A program made the translations under genes and the position numbers. This document shows, in pieces, positions 21,600 through 32,060 of a DNA stretch of 64,000 nt. Origin of the DNA: Orientallactaga sibirica (taxonomy: Eukaryota; Chordata; Mammalia; Rodentia; Dipodidae); contig JAEOAD010000048.1 in the NCBI GenBank assembly GCA_036365145.1, forward strand, positions 11,480,501 through 11,544,500. Direction: 5' to 3'. Under the pieces are notes generated by a model. That model saw only the letters and a list, made by a program, of their open reading frames with translations, searched no databases and was not told where the DNA came from. How positions within the stretch are numbered: the first letter of the stretch is position 1; each line of letters opens with the position of its first letter.

Positions 21600-21825
21600 A
21601 CTGGAGAGATGACTTAACGATTAAATCCCTTGCCTGCAAAGCCTAAGGACCCAGGTTTGACTTCCTAGTACCCACATAGGCCAGATACACAAGGTGGCAC
21701 ATGCGTCTGGAGTTCATTTGCAGTGGTTAGAGGCCTTGGCATGCCCATTCTCTCATCCTCTCTCTCTCCCTCTCTGTGCATCTTTCTCTCTCTCAAATAA
21801 ATAAGTAAATAAATAAAATTTAAAA
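21600..21825 (+). mobile_element. DIP-like SINE
   Basis: Head GACTGGAGAGATGACTTAAC, body CCAGATACACAAGGTGG, CT block and an AAATAAATAAGTAAATAA tail. Flanks resemble AAATATCTTTTCTTGG and AAATATAGTTTCTTG. Confidence 0.92.
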
Positions 21826-22087
21826 ATATAGTTTCTTGTCCCACCTCTGTCTTTGTACTCTTTCTGAGTCTATGTTGGAATCATCCTTCACACTGAAACA
21901 CAGTTGTCCATTCCCCGTGATCCCCTTGTCCCCAGTCTGGATGAGCCCCCTTTCTTCTATGCATAGAGAACATCCCTCGTGTCCACAACAAAGACTGATC
22001 GCAGGTGTTCTCCCTTACCTTCCTGTCTCACTCACTGAGCCAGAAAGACACTAAGGACAGAGGTCCCGACTGCCTTAACAAACAAAA

Positions 22088-22175
22088 GGACGATAATAGC
22101 TAATTCCACTGAGCATTCACACGATGCTCTTGTTCCAGATGTCCTGTGTGGTGTAGCTTATTTCATTTTAATGAG
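22088..22175 (-). mobile_element. MIR fragment
   Basis: ACGATAATAGCTAATTCCAC, TGAGCATTCACACGATGCTC and CTTATTTCATTTTAATGAG follow the complement of the MIR 3' half. Confidence 0.6.
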
Positions 22176-22924
22176 CTCTGAACCCATTGGCAACAGACTC
22201 TGGTGCTGGTTAACTTAAATACCAAAATAAATATTGTGTGTGTAGGAGTACCAGTGTGTGTAAATTCATGGAGTCAAAGGAAGAGTTCATCAGCCAGGGC
22301 ATAGGATGGATAAGAATCAGGGAGGTTCTGGGGACCCAGAAAAATATTGCCCTCTGTGTGACTCAAAATGCCAGACAATCCTCATCTGAACAGATCCCAA
22401 AGCTTCATGGAAAAGTAAGGAATAATTCTAAAACTGAATATTGACAAGGAGGAGCAAGGCAAGCTTGTAGAATTTTGTCATCAGGAAATAAGATCTTATT
22501 TAATGAATGTTTTGAGAAATAAATATGGTCTTCCCTCAGTCATGGTGGGTACTGTCCATTTAGTACCCACATGGAAACTAAAATTTAAAGGTGTTTGGGT
22601 CCCTGTTATGAAATGTTTTCCACAAAATCCTTCTCCTTACTTCAAATCTCTAGATGAGTCATATAATAATACTCAGTGCAATGTAAATGCTGTATAAATA
22701 CTTGTGATGCTGTGTTATTTAAGGAATAATGTTAAGAAAATCATTTGTACAAGTTTAGTAAGATGCAAAATTAACAAAATACTTTGGTCCATGATTAACT
22801 GAATCCATGGATGTGGAACCGGGGCCTGTCAGTAATTTGCTCAGTTGATCATTAGCAGAGATCAGCCTTAATCCAAGTTTATTTGATTGCAAAAATCTAC
22901 TCATGTAAGATCAGCCACCATTGA
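22176..22924. other. Unique sequence, no gene seen
   Basis: Two short plus-strand frames (22238-22444, 22503-22697) show no motif. No recent insertion. Confidence 0.45.
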
Positions 22925-22985
22925 CTGATATAGTGCTAGCACAAGGTAGGCCCTTTATAAATATTTATTGGATGACTGAATGAAA
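22925..22985 (+). mobile_element. MIR 3' end (tentative)
   Basis: TAGTGCTAGCACAAGGTAGG, CCCTTTATAAATATTTATTG and GATGACTGAATGA resemble the MIR ending with its ATGAATGA-type tail. Confidence 0.5.
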
Positions 22986-24086
22986 ATATTGGCAACCATA
23001 GGAATAAACATAATGACAAGTGATAAAAAGTGAATGAAGTTTCGACTGTGCAGAACTGTACATGGGAATATGAGGGTAGGAGATGGCCCTTCATTTCTTG
23101 AATGTCATTTCCCATGAGTGGCCTTTTCCACTCTGTGTTTTACCATCCCATTTTCTCAAGTCTTGCCTCAAAAATTTTGTACTTTTCTTTAACCAAAATT
23201 GCACATATCTTCCCCTTTAGCTCGTTGTATCTCCTTTTGGATTGTAGCCTTCCTAAATAATTCCTATCCTTATAGATCCTCCTTCTCTGTGACCTATAAG
23301 AAAGTTTTATCTCTGCAACATTAACTATATTAATAATATTGATTTGCACAGTTAACTCAATGCTTCATGTCTAATACATATTAAACAGTGCACCTCGCCA
23401 AGCCGAGTAGCACGAGTTCAGAGGGACAGATAAAGGATGCTCTTCTCAGTGCCAGGGAATGAAAAACAAATTAAAGGTGCCTCATGAATAATTATTCCTT
23501 GATTAATTGTTGAGGCATTGCTTGGCTAATCAATAATCAGTATCTGGAACAGGCAAGACTAAGCTCTCTGGCTATAGATCAGATAGGTCATGTTTTAAAC
23601 TCTTTAAATAAAGTTCTTGCTGACCTGCAGCTGGATACAGCCACCCTGTGCTTGAATTCTGCCCTGTGTATTCTGCTGTTGAGAGGAACAGATGTGATGT
23701 AAAGTATGGCAAATTCATAAAACATATACCTAGATAATAGAAAACTACAGCCAGCTACTGGTCCTTGAAGATCTTGCTTAGTTTCCTAAGAATAAGATCC
23801 ATTTCTGAGTTGGTCATTTTTCAAACTGAATCTCTCTGAATTAGTTTATCTTAGGCAATGCCCCAAAATACTGCTTTTCAGTTGTTTCTTCAGTTTTCTT
23901 CAAGAGATTATTTTTCTTGTTATAAATGAAGCTGGAAATATTTTTTTGCTAGACGTTTTCTCTGAGGGATTAAAGAACCCTCTCACCAATATTCTACAGT
24001 TGATATCTTCCTTCCAAATATTTCATATGTTTCCTCTCACTGTAGCCTGATGTCCATATGCGTGGATGCAAGTAAACACATATTAA
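22986..24086. other. Unique sequence, about 1.1 kb
   Basis: No recognised insertion. 23480-23545 holds clustered TAATTATT/TTGATTAATTG/CTAATCAATAATCAG motifs resembling homeodomain-type sites. This is a motif observation only. Confidence 0.4.
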
Positions 24087-24415
24087 AATATCTGCGGGCT
24101 GGGGAAATGGCTTAGCGATTAATGTGCTTACTGGGCAAGCATGAGGACCTGAGTTCAGAACCCAGGTAAATGTTGAGTGTAGTAGTGCACTTCTGTGATC
24201 ACAGAGCTGGGAGGGAGAGACGGGGAATCCTTGGGGTCCACTGGTCAGCCAGTTCAGTGAGCTCTAAGTCCAGCAAAAGACCTTCTCTCAAAGAATAAAG
24301 TGGAGAGCATTAAATAATGCACCCCACGTACCTACACGTGTGCATGTACACTCTCACATGACCACACTTGTATGAACATGAAAACATGAATGGACATCAC
24401 CCACATAATAGACAT
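24087..24415 (+). mobile_element. RSINE1/B4 SINE
   Basis: GGGCTGGGGAAATGGCTTAG, GCAAGCATGAGGACCTGAG, then TCCTTGGGGTCCACTGGTCA, GACCTTCTCTCAAAGAATAA and CACGTACCTACACGTGTGCA. The CA-rich tail is short. Confidence 0.92.
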
Positions 24416-24852
24416 GCCAAAAACATTTGAAAGAAAAATTATACCTACACAGAACCTGTCCAGTCTTTTTTTCTTATCACTATTATATGAACAATAAAGC
24501 ATGACGAATTTATGTTTTGAGTATTATGAGTCCTCTTGAAATGACTTAGAAGTATGTGGGAGGTTGTATGTAGGTTCTGTGAAAATGCTACAGCATCTTC
24601 TACAGGAGGCTTGACCATGTGCAGAGTTTTGTTAGTGGTAGAAAGAGAATCCTAGAACCTAGAATCCTTCTTGGACACCCAGGAACAATTATACTTGGAA
24701 GGAAAGGCACAAGAAGATAATGAATATGGAGAAAAAAATTCAGCTGTCTCAATTTTCTTTCCTGACATCACATATCCAGAAACTTAGGACAATGAAATTG
24801 AAGCCTAGAGGAGTTGGGGAGCACAACAAAGCACATGTGTTCATTCAGCATG

Positions 24853-24855
<3 letters not shown>
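24416..24855. other. Unique sequence, no gene seen
   Basis: No repeat recognised before the CA array. Confidence 0.4.

Positions 24856-24901
<46 letters not shown>
24856..24901 (+). repeat. (CA)n microsatellite
   Basis: Uninterrupted CA dinucleotides, about 23 units. Confidence 0.97.
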
Positions 24902-24904
<3 letters not shown>

Positions 24905-25237
24905 CCATTCGGCTCACAGTCCTGGAATTATAGAAACTGACTCAGATATGCTTACCCCGGACTAGACCAGATGCTTCTTAGAGCAGAACCTGAAGGAAGG
25001 AAAAGTGACTCGGATTCATTTAAATCCAGGGTGAATCTAATGCTTCTGCTGCTGCACCTGCTTCTGATGCTCCTGACATGCGCTCATTGGGGTTCTTATC
25101 GAACAGCAAACACCAGCAACATGTGATCAATTAATAGTTCATGGGCAAAATATAGGTTCCATGTGAGTGAAGAATCAGCACTATGGAAGTGAGGAACCAG
25201 GAACTTTGACTCTAAAAAATTCCTTTAACATTTGTTC
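24902..25237. other. Unique sequence, no gene seen
   Basis: Includes a CTGCTGCTGC-like cluster near 25045-25065. No gene evidence. Confidence 0.4.
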
Positions 25238-25335
25238 AAAAAAAAAAAAAAAGGAAGGAAGGAAGGAAGGAAGGAAGGAAGGAAGGAAGGAAGGAAGGAA
25301 GGGAGGAAGAAAAGAAGGAAGGAAGAAAGGATGGA
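25238..25335 (+). repeat. Poly(A) followed by (GGAA)n
   Basis: About 15 A, then GGAA repeats to 25303 and degenerate GGAA/GAAA units. The poly(A) may be the end of an unrecognised retroposon. Confidence 0.92.
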
Positions 25336-25651
25336 AGGACTTAGGGGCAGGACCGGTGAACTTTGCTGACCCAAAGCACACATATACCATTCACCCATGC
25401 TATCACTCTAAACCCACCTGCTGCCTTCAGCGCTTCTGTGGGCAATTCATTACTTTTAATGCCTACTGTTTCCAATGGTAGTTAATATGTCTCACACATG
25501 CACACAGAGTTTTAGCTCAAATGAACAATCAGGCACCAAGGAAGTAGGGAAAAGAGAATGAAATGTCTCAAGTTCATTCAGCATCTTTTAACATTCCTGT
25601 CAATATTGGTCATTTGTCACCTGTGTTGTTCAGGGCCAAGATAAATTAAAG
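25336..25651. other. Unique sequence, no gene seen
   Basis: No repeat recognised. Confidence 0.4.
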
Positions 25652-25669
25652 CTGAAACTACATTATTTT

Positions 25670-25877
25670 CTTTATTTTTTATTTATTTATTTACTTATTT
25701 ATTTCAGAGTTACAGAGAGAATGGGCATGCCAGGGCCTCCAGCCACTGTAAACGAACTCCAGATGCATGCTCCACCTTGTGCATCTGGCTTACATGGGTC
25801 CTGGGGAACTGAGCCTTGAACCAGGGTCCTTAGGCTTCATAGGCAAATGCTCAATTGCTAAACCATCTCTCCAGGAC
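25670..25877 (-). mobile_element. DIP-like SINE
   Basis: Reversed copy with TTTATTTATTTATTTACTT tail, little CT block, head end CATCTCTCCAGGA. Target duplication CTGAAACTACATTATTTT (25652-25669) and CTGAAACTACAGAATTTTT (25878-25896). Confidence 0.93.
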
Positions 25878-25896
25878 CTGAAACTACAGAATTTTT

Positions 25897-26867
25897 AAGT
25901 AAGCTGAGTACATGGTTCTAAGAGTAACTCAGGGCAAGCTATAGGACAGAAACTTGGGGGCGGGGGGGAAGCATCTCAGAAATATTCTCAGAAAACTTAT
26001 TTGTAAGGCCCATAAGAAGTATCCCCACAGTTGTTCCTTGTTCATTTTCATAGTTCATTCATACGGTTCATTCCCAAAAGTATACACAGAGAAACCCACA
26101 GAGCTTTCCTCTTACACAAAACCAAAGTAAGCCTAAATCTCTATTAATCCTTTCAACCCAGGAACCGGGCACTTTCAACCAGGGCACTGACTGGGTAGAT
26201 GTCACCTGACTCCAAGTAGGAATTAAAAATCATCATTAATTTCCTTTCTCCCTGCAGCAAGTGGTGTGTGGCTGAAGTCTTCAGCCTTGTTAAGATTAGA
26301 ATTCTCTAGAGTGGCGGGAGGAGTGATTTTGAGATCAAAAGATGCTAAGTTTGGTTCTGGCAGAAACCGCTGAGGTGAAGAAGCACGCTTCAAAGTGAAG
26401 TAGGTAAAACACAGGCTGAGGAGGTGAGCCATAGCTGTGAAACCTCACATCCTGCACTAGCAGACAAAGCATCTTTGCACATGAAATTCCAGAGGCGAAA
26501 ACCTCCAGAGTACAGGCTTCCTCTTTTTACAAAACCCTAGGGATGAAATTTTGAAGGTTTCTGAACCCCATGGGCTTAACTGTCAGTTTGTATGTTTCTG
26601 TTCCATCTTCTTTCCTCCTGCTGGATGATAGGAAAAGCTGCATTTTCTACTTTTGATCATTTTTCATATTCCTGAAACCTTGAGACAAATGCAGGGCAAG
26701 AGAAATGCTTTTAAACTCCCACTTCTGTAGAGGAAGTAAGAAAGAAGGAGACAGAGGCGGCCTCAAGGTACCCTGAGAACATCAAAAAGAAATGAGAATT
26801 TGCCCACAAAACTACTCATAGCTTCTTTGTTATTAACTCCACAAGCAAATAAAATCAAAGAACAGAA
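25897..26867. other. Unique sequence, about 970 bp
   Basis: Contains G-rich run GGGGGCGGGGGGG at 25957-25969. A 69-codon minus-strand frame (26432-26223) is not supported by splice or homology evidence. Confidence 0.45.
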
Positions 26868-27045
26868 CAAGGCAGGAGTGGTGGTGCAAGCTGGTCATCC
26901 CAGCACTCGGGAAGTGGAGGCAGGAGGATCAGGATTTCAAATTCAAGTGGAGACAGGAGGATCAGGATTTCAAATTCAGCCTTGGTTACCTAGCAAGTTT
27001 CAGGCCATCCTTGACTACAGGAGTTCTTATCTGAAAAAATATATA
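26868..27045 (+). mobile_element. B1-type SINE with 33-bp internal tandem duplication
   Basis: GGCAGGAGTGGTGGTGCAAG, CATCCCAGCACTCGG, then a 33-bp unit twice (26912-26944 and 26945-26977, one difference), then CAGCCTTGGTTACCTAGCAA. It lacks the CACCCTGAGACTA wording of the younger B1 copies, so it is an older subtype. Confidence 0.85.
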
Positions 27046-27050
27046 GAATA

Positions 27051-27232
27051 TGGAATGTGATTTCAGGGAGTTGCTTACTATAGGAATGGGGGAGAGAGGG
27101 AATATAAAGAAAATGGGTGCCCTCAAGGAAGAACAGTAATTTTTTTTTTAAGGCATCACCGAACTACAATGCAAAGATAAGAGCTAAGGAAATCTTTTGA
27201 ATTCTATAGCAGCATACCAAGTGCACTTCAGA

Positions 27233-27269
<37 letters not shown>

Positions 27270-27412
27270 ATTCCATTGAGAGAAAAGTGCAAACTAATAA
27301 TATATAGCCATGTAAATGTATTGAGTCTCTACAAAGCCATTGGCTATTACTTTTGTAGAAACTGGTGTCAAAAAATGTGCTAGAAATTTCAGACACTATA
27401 TCCAAGCATTTT
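27051..27412. repeat. Unique sequence with (TA)n at 27234-27266
   Basis: A TA dinucleotide run of about 16 units lies inside otherwise unclassified AT-rich DNA. A T-rich TTTTC run precedes the next B1. Confidence 0.8.
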
Positions 27413-27566
27413 TCTTTTCTTTTCTTTTTCAAGGTAGGGTCTCACTCTGGCCCAGGCTGACCTGGAATTAACTATGTAGTTTCACGCTGGTCTCGAATTC
27501 ACAGCGATCCTCCTACCTCTGCCTCCCTAGTGCTGGGATTAAAGGTGTGCGCCACCACATCTGGCC
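27413..27566 (-). mobile_element. B1 SINE
   Basis: TTTTCAAGGTAGGGTCTCAC to GCCACCACATCTGGCC, with pyrimidine-rich tail complement TTTTCTTTTC at the left. Near full length. Confidence 0.95.
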
Positions 27567-28351
27567 ACAGCATTTAAATACGATAAGGCACGGCTCTTCA
27601 GAGAGTAATCGAATGCATGTCTCAGGATCATTCTGGTATCTGTTATCAAAATCACCTACAAGGAATTCTGGTATTATTTGGATATGCAACACAAAGCATG
27701 AAATTGTGCAGTGGGTTCTCTGAGTGCTGTAAGTTCCCTGCCTAAGAGGAACAGTACAGATGCTCCTATTACAGCAAGAGAGGAAATGAGAAAATTTTCT
27801 TCATTTTGGGCCTTTCTCCTGGTGGAGTTCCTCCTCCTTGGAGAACAAGGTGTTAGTATAGACTTCATTACTTACTAACATGGATGACTAAATTATCTAC
27901 TGGGTTTGATCCTTAACACCTATTTTTTTTTCATTCAAAAAATAACAATGCAGTCTTTAACCACTAGATTAATCAATATAAAGAAACCTGATAGATGATG
28001 AGTGAAAGACAAAAATGATAATGTTTTAGATTTCAAGAAAGCTGCCTCTGCTTTCCACCTCATCCCAACATCTTTGCTAGGGACCAGATAATCCATGGAA
28101 ACTGACTAAGCCCGACTGCCCCACCGGGACCCTGGGTGGAAATGGCATTCCAAGCCCCACTTTCCCAAAGGAGTTCAACAGGTGGGGCACTTAGGCTTGA
28201 GTCACCTTAAATTAGGGGTGCTCATTTCCCCCCCTCCAACCTAAGTCCCATACATCACATGCAAGGCTTAACCCTCACAGTGCAGTTTTTCTCCTCTCGT
28301 CCTCCAAAACCCTTAAAATATCCTTTCTCCCCCTATGCAGAGCTCTAAAAT
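27567..28351. other. Unclassified sequence
   Basis: C-rich blocks near 28110-28260 (AGCCCGACTGCCCCACCG, CTCATTTCCCCCCCTCC) could belong to an LTR, but no clear ends or polyadenylation signal were found. Confidence 0.35.
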
Positions 28352-28668
28352 CTTTCCTTCCTTCCTTCCTTCCTTCCTTCCTTCCTTCCTTCCTTCCTTC
28401 CTTCCTTCCTTCCCTCCTTCCCTCCTTCCCTCCTTCCCTCCTTCCCTCCTTCCCTCCTTCCCTCCTTCCCTCCTTCCCTCCTTCCTTCCTTCCTTCCTTC
28501 TTCCTTCCTCCTCCCCTCCCCTTCCCTCCTTCCCCTCCTTCCCTCCTTCCTTCCTTCCTTCCTTCCTTCCTTCCTTCCTTCCTTCCCCTCCTCCTTCCCT
28601 CCTCCTCCCCTCCCTCCTCCTTCCCTCCTTCCTTCCTTCCTTCCTTCCTTCCTTCCTTCCTTCCTTCT
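28352..28668 (+). repeat. 317-bp (CCTT/CCTTCCCT)n polypyrimidine tract
   Basis: Almost no purine on the plus strand. Pure CCTT blocks at both ends enclose CCTTCCCT and CCTCCTCCC variants. Any frame across it encodes only low-complexity Ser/Leu/Pro/Phe or Lys/Glu/Gly/Arg and is not a gene. Confidence 0.97.
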
Positions 28669-28955
28669 TGCATCAGATCCTGCCATTTTCTTCTGGCCCA
28701 AGAAACTATCGATATTGATCCTCTGTCTTGAACCCCAAACCTGACAGCATGTAAAGTATGATAATATCGATGTTCATTGAATAACTAAACAACACTCACA
28801 CACACACAAATCATACACTTGGAAAAATACATACCAAATTCACTATGCTGGCTGGATATCTGGAGAGAGAACTGAATGGTGTGAGCTTGGTATAAGCTTG
28901 CACTTGGTCATTTAGAGTGACTATTCATATGCAAACAAAACAAAAAACAAACAAG
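28669..28955. other. Unique sequence, no gene seen
   Basis: Short ACACACACAC run at 28795-28808. No other feature. Confidence 0.4.
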
Positions 28956-28972
28956 TAAAAATCCTATGGGGG

Positions 28973-29124
28973 TGTCTGGAGAGATGGCTTAGCAGTTAAG
29001 GACTTCCTGTGAAGCCTAAGGACCCTGGTTCGAGGCTCGATTCCCCAGTACCCAAGAAAGCCAGATGCACAAGGTGGCGCATGCATCTGGAGTTCATTTG
29101 TAGTGCTGGAGGCCCTAATGCACC

Positions 29125-29178
<54 letters not shown>

Positions 29179-29225
29179 TTGCCTCTTTTTCTCTCTATCT
29201 GTCTGTTGCTAATAAATACATTTTT
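28973..29225 (+). mobile_element. DIP-like SINE with extended B-box
   Basis: Carries GGTTCGAGGCTCGATTCCCC, an extra GGCTCGA-type insertion relative to sister copies, plus a long CT run (29129-29172). Target duplication TAAAAATCCTATGGGGG (28956-28972) and AAAAATCCTATGAGGGG (29226-29242). Confidence 0.95.
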
Positions 29226-29242
29226 AAAAATCCTATGAGGGG

Positions 29243-29290
29243 TTGGGGAGTGTGACTCCATTCATAGAGTGCTTGCCTGGCCAACACTAA
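29243..29290 (+). mobile_element. ID-like SINE head (tentative)
   Basis: GTTGGGGAGTGTGACTCC and ATAGAGTGCTTGCCTGGCC resemble an ID-element 5' half (A box). The B-box half is not recognisable. Confidence 0.35.
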
Positions 29291-30690
29291 TCTACCTTCA
29301 GCAATGAAGCTTGTCTCCATCGTGTGGACTCTTCACGGGGACCTTTCACCTCACACAGGTCTCAGTGGGAATGTTGCCTCCTCTGTTCTGCACTCTTTCC
29401 CATGTGCTATTTCTCTTTACAGCATTTATCACTCCACTCTATGAGTGTGAGCAGGCCCCACACATACACTAAATCCTCACACCCAGAACATGGTGGGCTC
29501 ATCAGAATAATTAGTTGAGTGGGTCAGTAAACTTTAGCTTGTGAAATGAAATCTAGCAGTCAATCTACTTATTAAACAAATGTGGTAGATATTGCTCCAA
29601 GACAAGATTTTAGCATTTAATAATATATTAGAATACAATTTTACCCGAGACTATTAAGTTCACTACCTATCTCAAGATAGAAAAGGCAGCAAATTTTAAT
29701 AAGATAACCTTAAAATATCCATAAATGTGACAAATAGATTGACTGAGACAGTGTGACCTTGGCCTACTGTTATTTCTGTGACTAATAAGTGACAAATCCC
29801 ATTATAAAATGTCCAGGAGGTACATATGAGGTCAGTGAGGAAAACCCTCATTTGAGAAGACATGAGCCCAGCCCTCACCCCATCTCCTTTTCAACAAAAT
29901 AAATGTTCTACAGTTTTGACCAACTGACCTCGCATGAGGACCAGGCGACAAAAACATCTGTTTCAAACTGGCACATATTTTATTTAATTCTGCATTTTAA
30001 AATACTTATCATCTCCAAAACATTCGAAGAGAAATTGGAGCATGCTTCCCTCAACACTCTGGGGTTTTCACCTGGTTCTGCTTTCTCTCTCTGCATGGAT
30101 CCCCACCCTGTGAAGGGCTGGGTGGTTTGCTGACAAAGGGTGGGGCTTACCAGTCGTTTTCCATCCAGCACCTCGGTGTGAATACAACCTGTTCTCTCTC
30201 TGCCAGAAGTTACTGGGTTAGGATTGCTAGGTGACGGGGGACTGGAATATCTTTAAGTTCATTCCCAGCATTCTTTTCAAATAGTGTGTTTCATATGAGC
30301 TTCTCGGAGGTGGGGGCAGCACCCCCTGGAGCTTGCAGACATGCAAACTCTCACAAAGCAGACACGCCCAGTAACTCCTGGGCACCTGTGTCACAGCAAG
30401 CATCCAGGTCATTCTTGTTCTTCTGCAACCCAGAACAAACCATCTTTGAGCAGGGGTACACTCAGAATGAATTAGGAAGTCCTGCTCACTTAGTGTGGCA
30501 CACAGTGTGGGTGGTGGGGAGGGCAGTGAGCCTACCCTTCCCGCTGCATCATGCTGGCACCCAGCACTGATTTCAAACCCAGAAGAGCTAGTTTTTCTCA
30601 AAGTAATTCCAGATGGTCTCTACCAAGTGATTAGAGTGGCCTGTGGGTCATAGTTATTTGCCACCTGACACTCTCTCCTTGACTTATCTG
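29291..30690. other. Unique sequence, 1.4 kb
   Basis: No recent insertion. Two overlapping frames at 30227-30601 (minus, 124 codons) and 30286-30570 (plus, 94 codons) show no motif. Moderately GC-rich between 30300 and 30560. Confidence 0.45.
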
Positions 30691-30723
30691 ATCTCTCTTC
30701 TTTAAAATATATATATATATATC

Positions 30724-30872
30724 TTTTTTTTTTTTTTCGAGGTAGGGTCTCACTCTGGCTCAGGCTGACCTGGAATTCACTATGTAGTCTCAGGGTGGCC
30801 TTGAACTCTTGGCGATCCTCCTACCTCTGCCTCCCGAGTGCTGGGATTAAAGGCGTGCGCCACCACGCCCGG
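30724..30872 (-). mobile_element. B1 SINE inside a DIP tail
   Basis: Poly-T then CGAGGTAGGGTCTCACTCTG to GCCACCACGCCCGGC. Nearly identical to the young B1 type. TATATATATC lies on both sides. Confidence 0.96.
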
Positions 30873-30903
30873 CCTATATATATCTTATTTAAGAGAGAGA
30901 GTG

Positions 30904-31385
30904 TGTGATGGTTAAGGTGTTGTCAGTTTGATCTATTTAGTAATCCACAGAAATCCCTTTCGGGTGGATCTCAGAGTTGTTTCCAAGAAAGATTCACTGA
31001 AGGAGGAAGTCCTTCCCCCAGGGCAGGCGGACTCTCTCTGAGGGAGACTTTATATAAGGAAACTCTAGGTGCAAAGAGCCTCTTCCTTCCATTTGGCTGC
31101 TGGAGCTGCTTGCTGCCTTCCAGCGTGGACTGAAGACCAGTGTGGACTGAAGAGCAGCATGGACTGTGGATTGAAGACCAGCGGCTCCCAGGACGCCTCC
31201 AGGTCTCAGTGCCGGCTTGGATTAGGACTGCTGAAGCATCCAGGCTGGTGGACTGAGCAGCTACCAGGTTCCTTGTCTTGGGACTACAACTGCTATTGGA
31301 CTACCGTGAGCTAATCCAACAAATTCCCTTTTTAATATAATTCATTCTAGCAGTTCTGTTCCTCTAGAGAACCCTGACTAATACA
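30904..31385 (+). mobile_element. ERVL-type (MLT2-like) solo LTR
   Basis: Opens TGTGATGGTTAAGGTGTTGT and ends TCTAGAGAACCCTGACTAAT ACA, the typical start and finish of MLT2-like ERVL LTRs. It holds an imperfect tandem repeat of TGTGGACTGAAGACCAG units at about 31124-31182. TTTAATATAATTCATTC lies near the end, with no clean AATAAA. Confidence 0.78.
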
Positions 31386-31396
31386 GAAAGAGGAGG

Positions 31397-31445
31397 AGAT
31401 AGATGGATAGATGATGATAGATAGATGGATGATAGATGGATGGAT

Positions 31446-31496
<51 letters not shown>

Positions 31497-31513
31497 GATA
31501 GATAATAGATAGA
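31397..31513 (+). repeat. (GATA)n/(GATG)n microsatellite
   Basis: ATAGATAG units with GATGGAT interruptions, expanded within the GA-rich part of the DIP SINE. About 60 bp at 31447-31496 are pure. Confidence 0.96.
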
Positions 31514-31639
31514 CTGGGCCTCTAGCCACTGCAAATGAATTCCACACGCATGTGCGTGAGTCCTATAGGCAAGCACCTTAACTGCTGAACCATCTCTCCA
31601 GCCGTGAGCTCTCTTCTTAGTGAGGCTTCATCCATGGGC

Positions 31640-32060
31640 TCTATCCTAAGCCTAAGTTTTATCAAGAATCCCATTAAGCCAGTTTAGGGAGACTTCTTCC
31701 ATCTTTGATCTCTGATCAAATTCCTCATTTCCCACACCTGTTGTCTGAATCTTTGGTCCAACTTTATCAAGAACCCCACTCAGGCCAATTTAATAAGAAT
31801 CCCCCTACTCTATGTCCTCCCTTGGTGATTTCCCACCCGCTGCCTCCCTCACAGATCTTTGGCCATACATCCCTGGCTGTCTTTGCTACATTTGGAGTTG
31901 AGCATAGTTTTATCAAAGCCTTTCTCCTCCATGGTGACAGTATGAAGTACAATGTCCTTATTCCCCTAATTACTGTGCAGTTCTGCTTCTCTTTGACGCA
32001 TTTTAATCATTGTGAATAAAAACTCTCTCTCGGAGACACAGGTGGTAACGTTATTAGGTG
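31640..32060 (+). mobile_element. LTR-like sequence (tentative)
   Basis: Repeated motif TTTATCAAGAACCCCACTC-like, and a late TGAATAAAAACTCTCTCTC that looks like an LTR polyadenylation region. The ends are not defined and no family can be named. It could be unique DNA. Confidence 0.3.

Larger units (their letters stand above)
30704..31604 (-). mobile_element. DIP-like SINE split by a B1 and an ERVL LTR
   Basis: SINE pieces are 30704-30723, 30873-30903 and 31386-31604. The tail complement with TA repeats is at the left, ATTTAAGAGAGAGAG in the middle, and the body and head (CATCTCTCCAGCC) at the right. The target sequence CTCTCTTCTT recurs at about 30693-30702 and 31610-31619. The copy also contains a GATA expansion. 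Confidence 0.85.

Noticed and set aside
25167..25481. 104-codon plus-strand frame rich in Lys/Glu/Gly/Arg
   Set aside because: Core is a (GGAA)n array; flanks show no coding signature.
28275..28718. Three long frames in both strands (118-132 codons)
   Set aside because: They lie in a CCTT/GGAA microsatellite; all frames stay open because of the repeat period. Low-complexity artefacts.
30300..30560. Possible CpG island or promoter
   Set aside because: GC is only moderate and CpG dinucleotides are few.
31397..31513. Regular tandem repeats considered as a CRISPR array
   Set aside because: Four-base GATA microsatellite with no spacers, in a mammalian genome.
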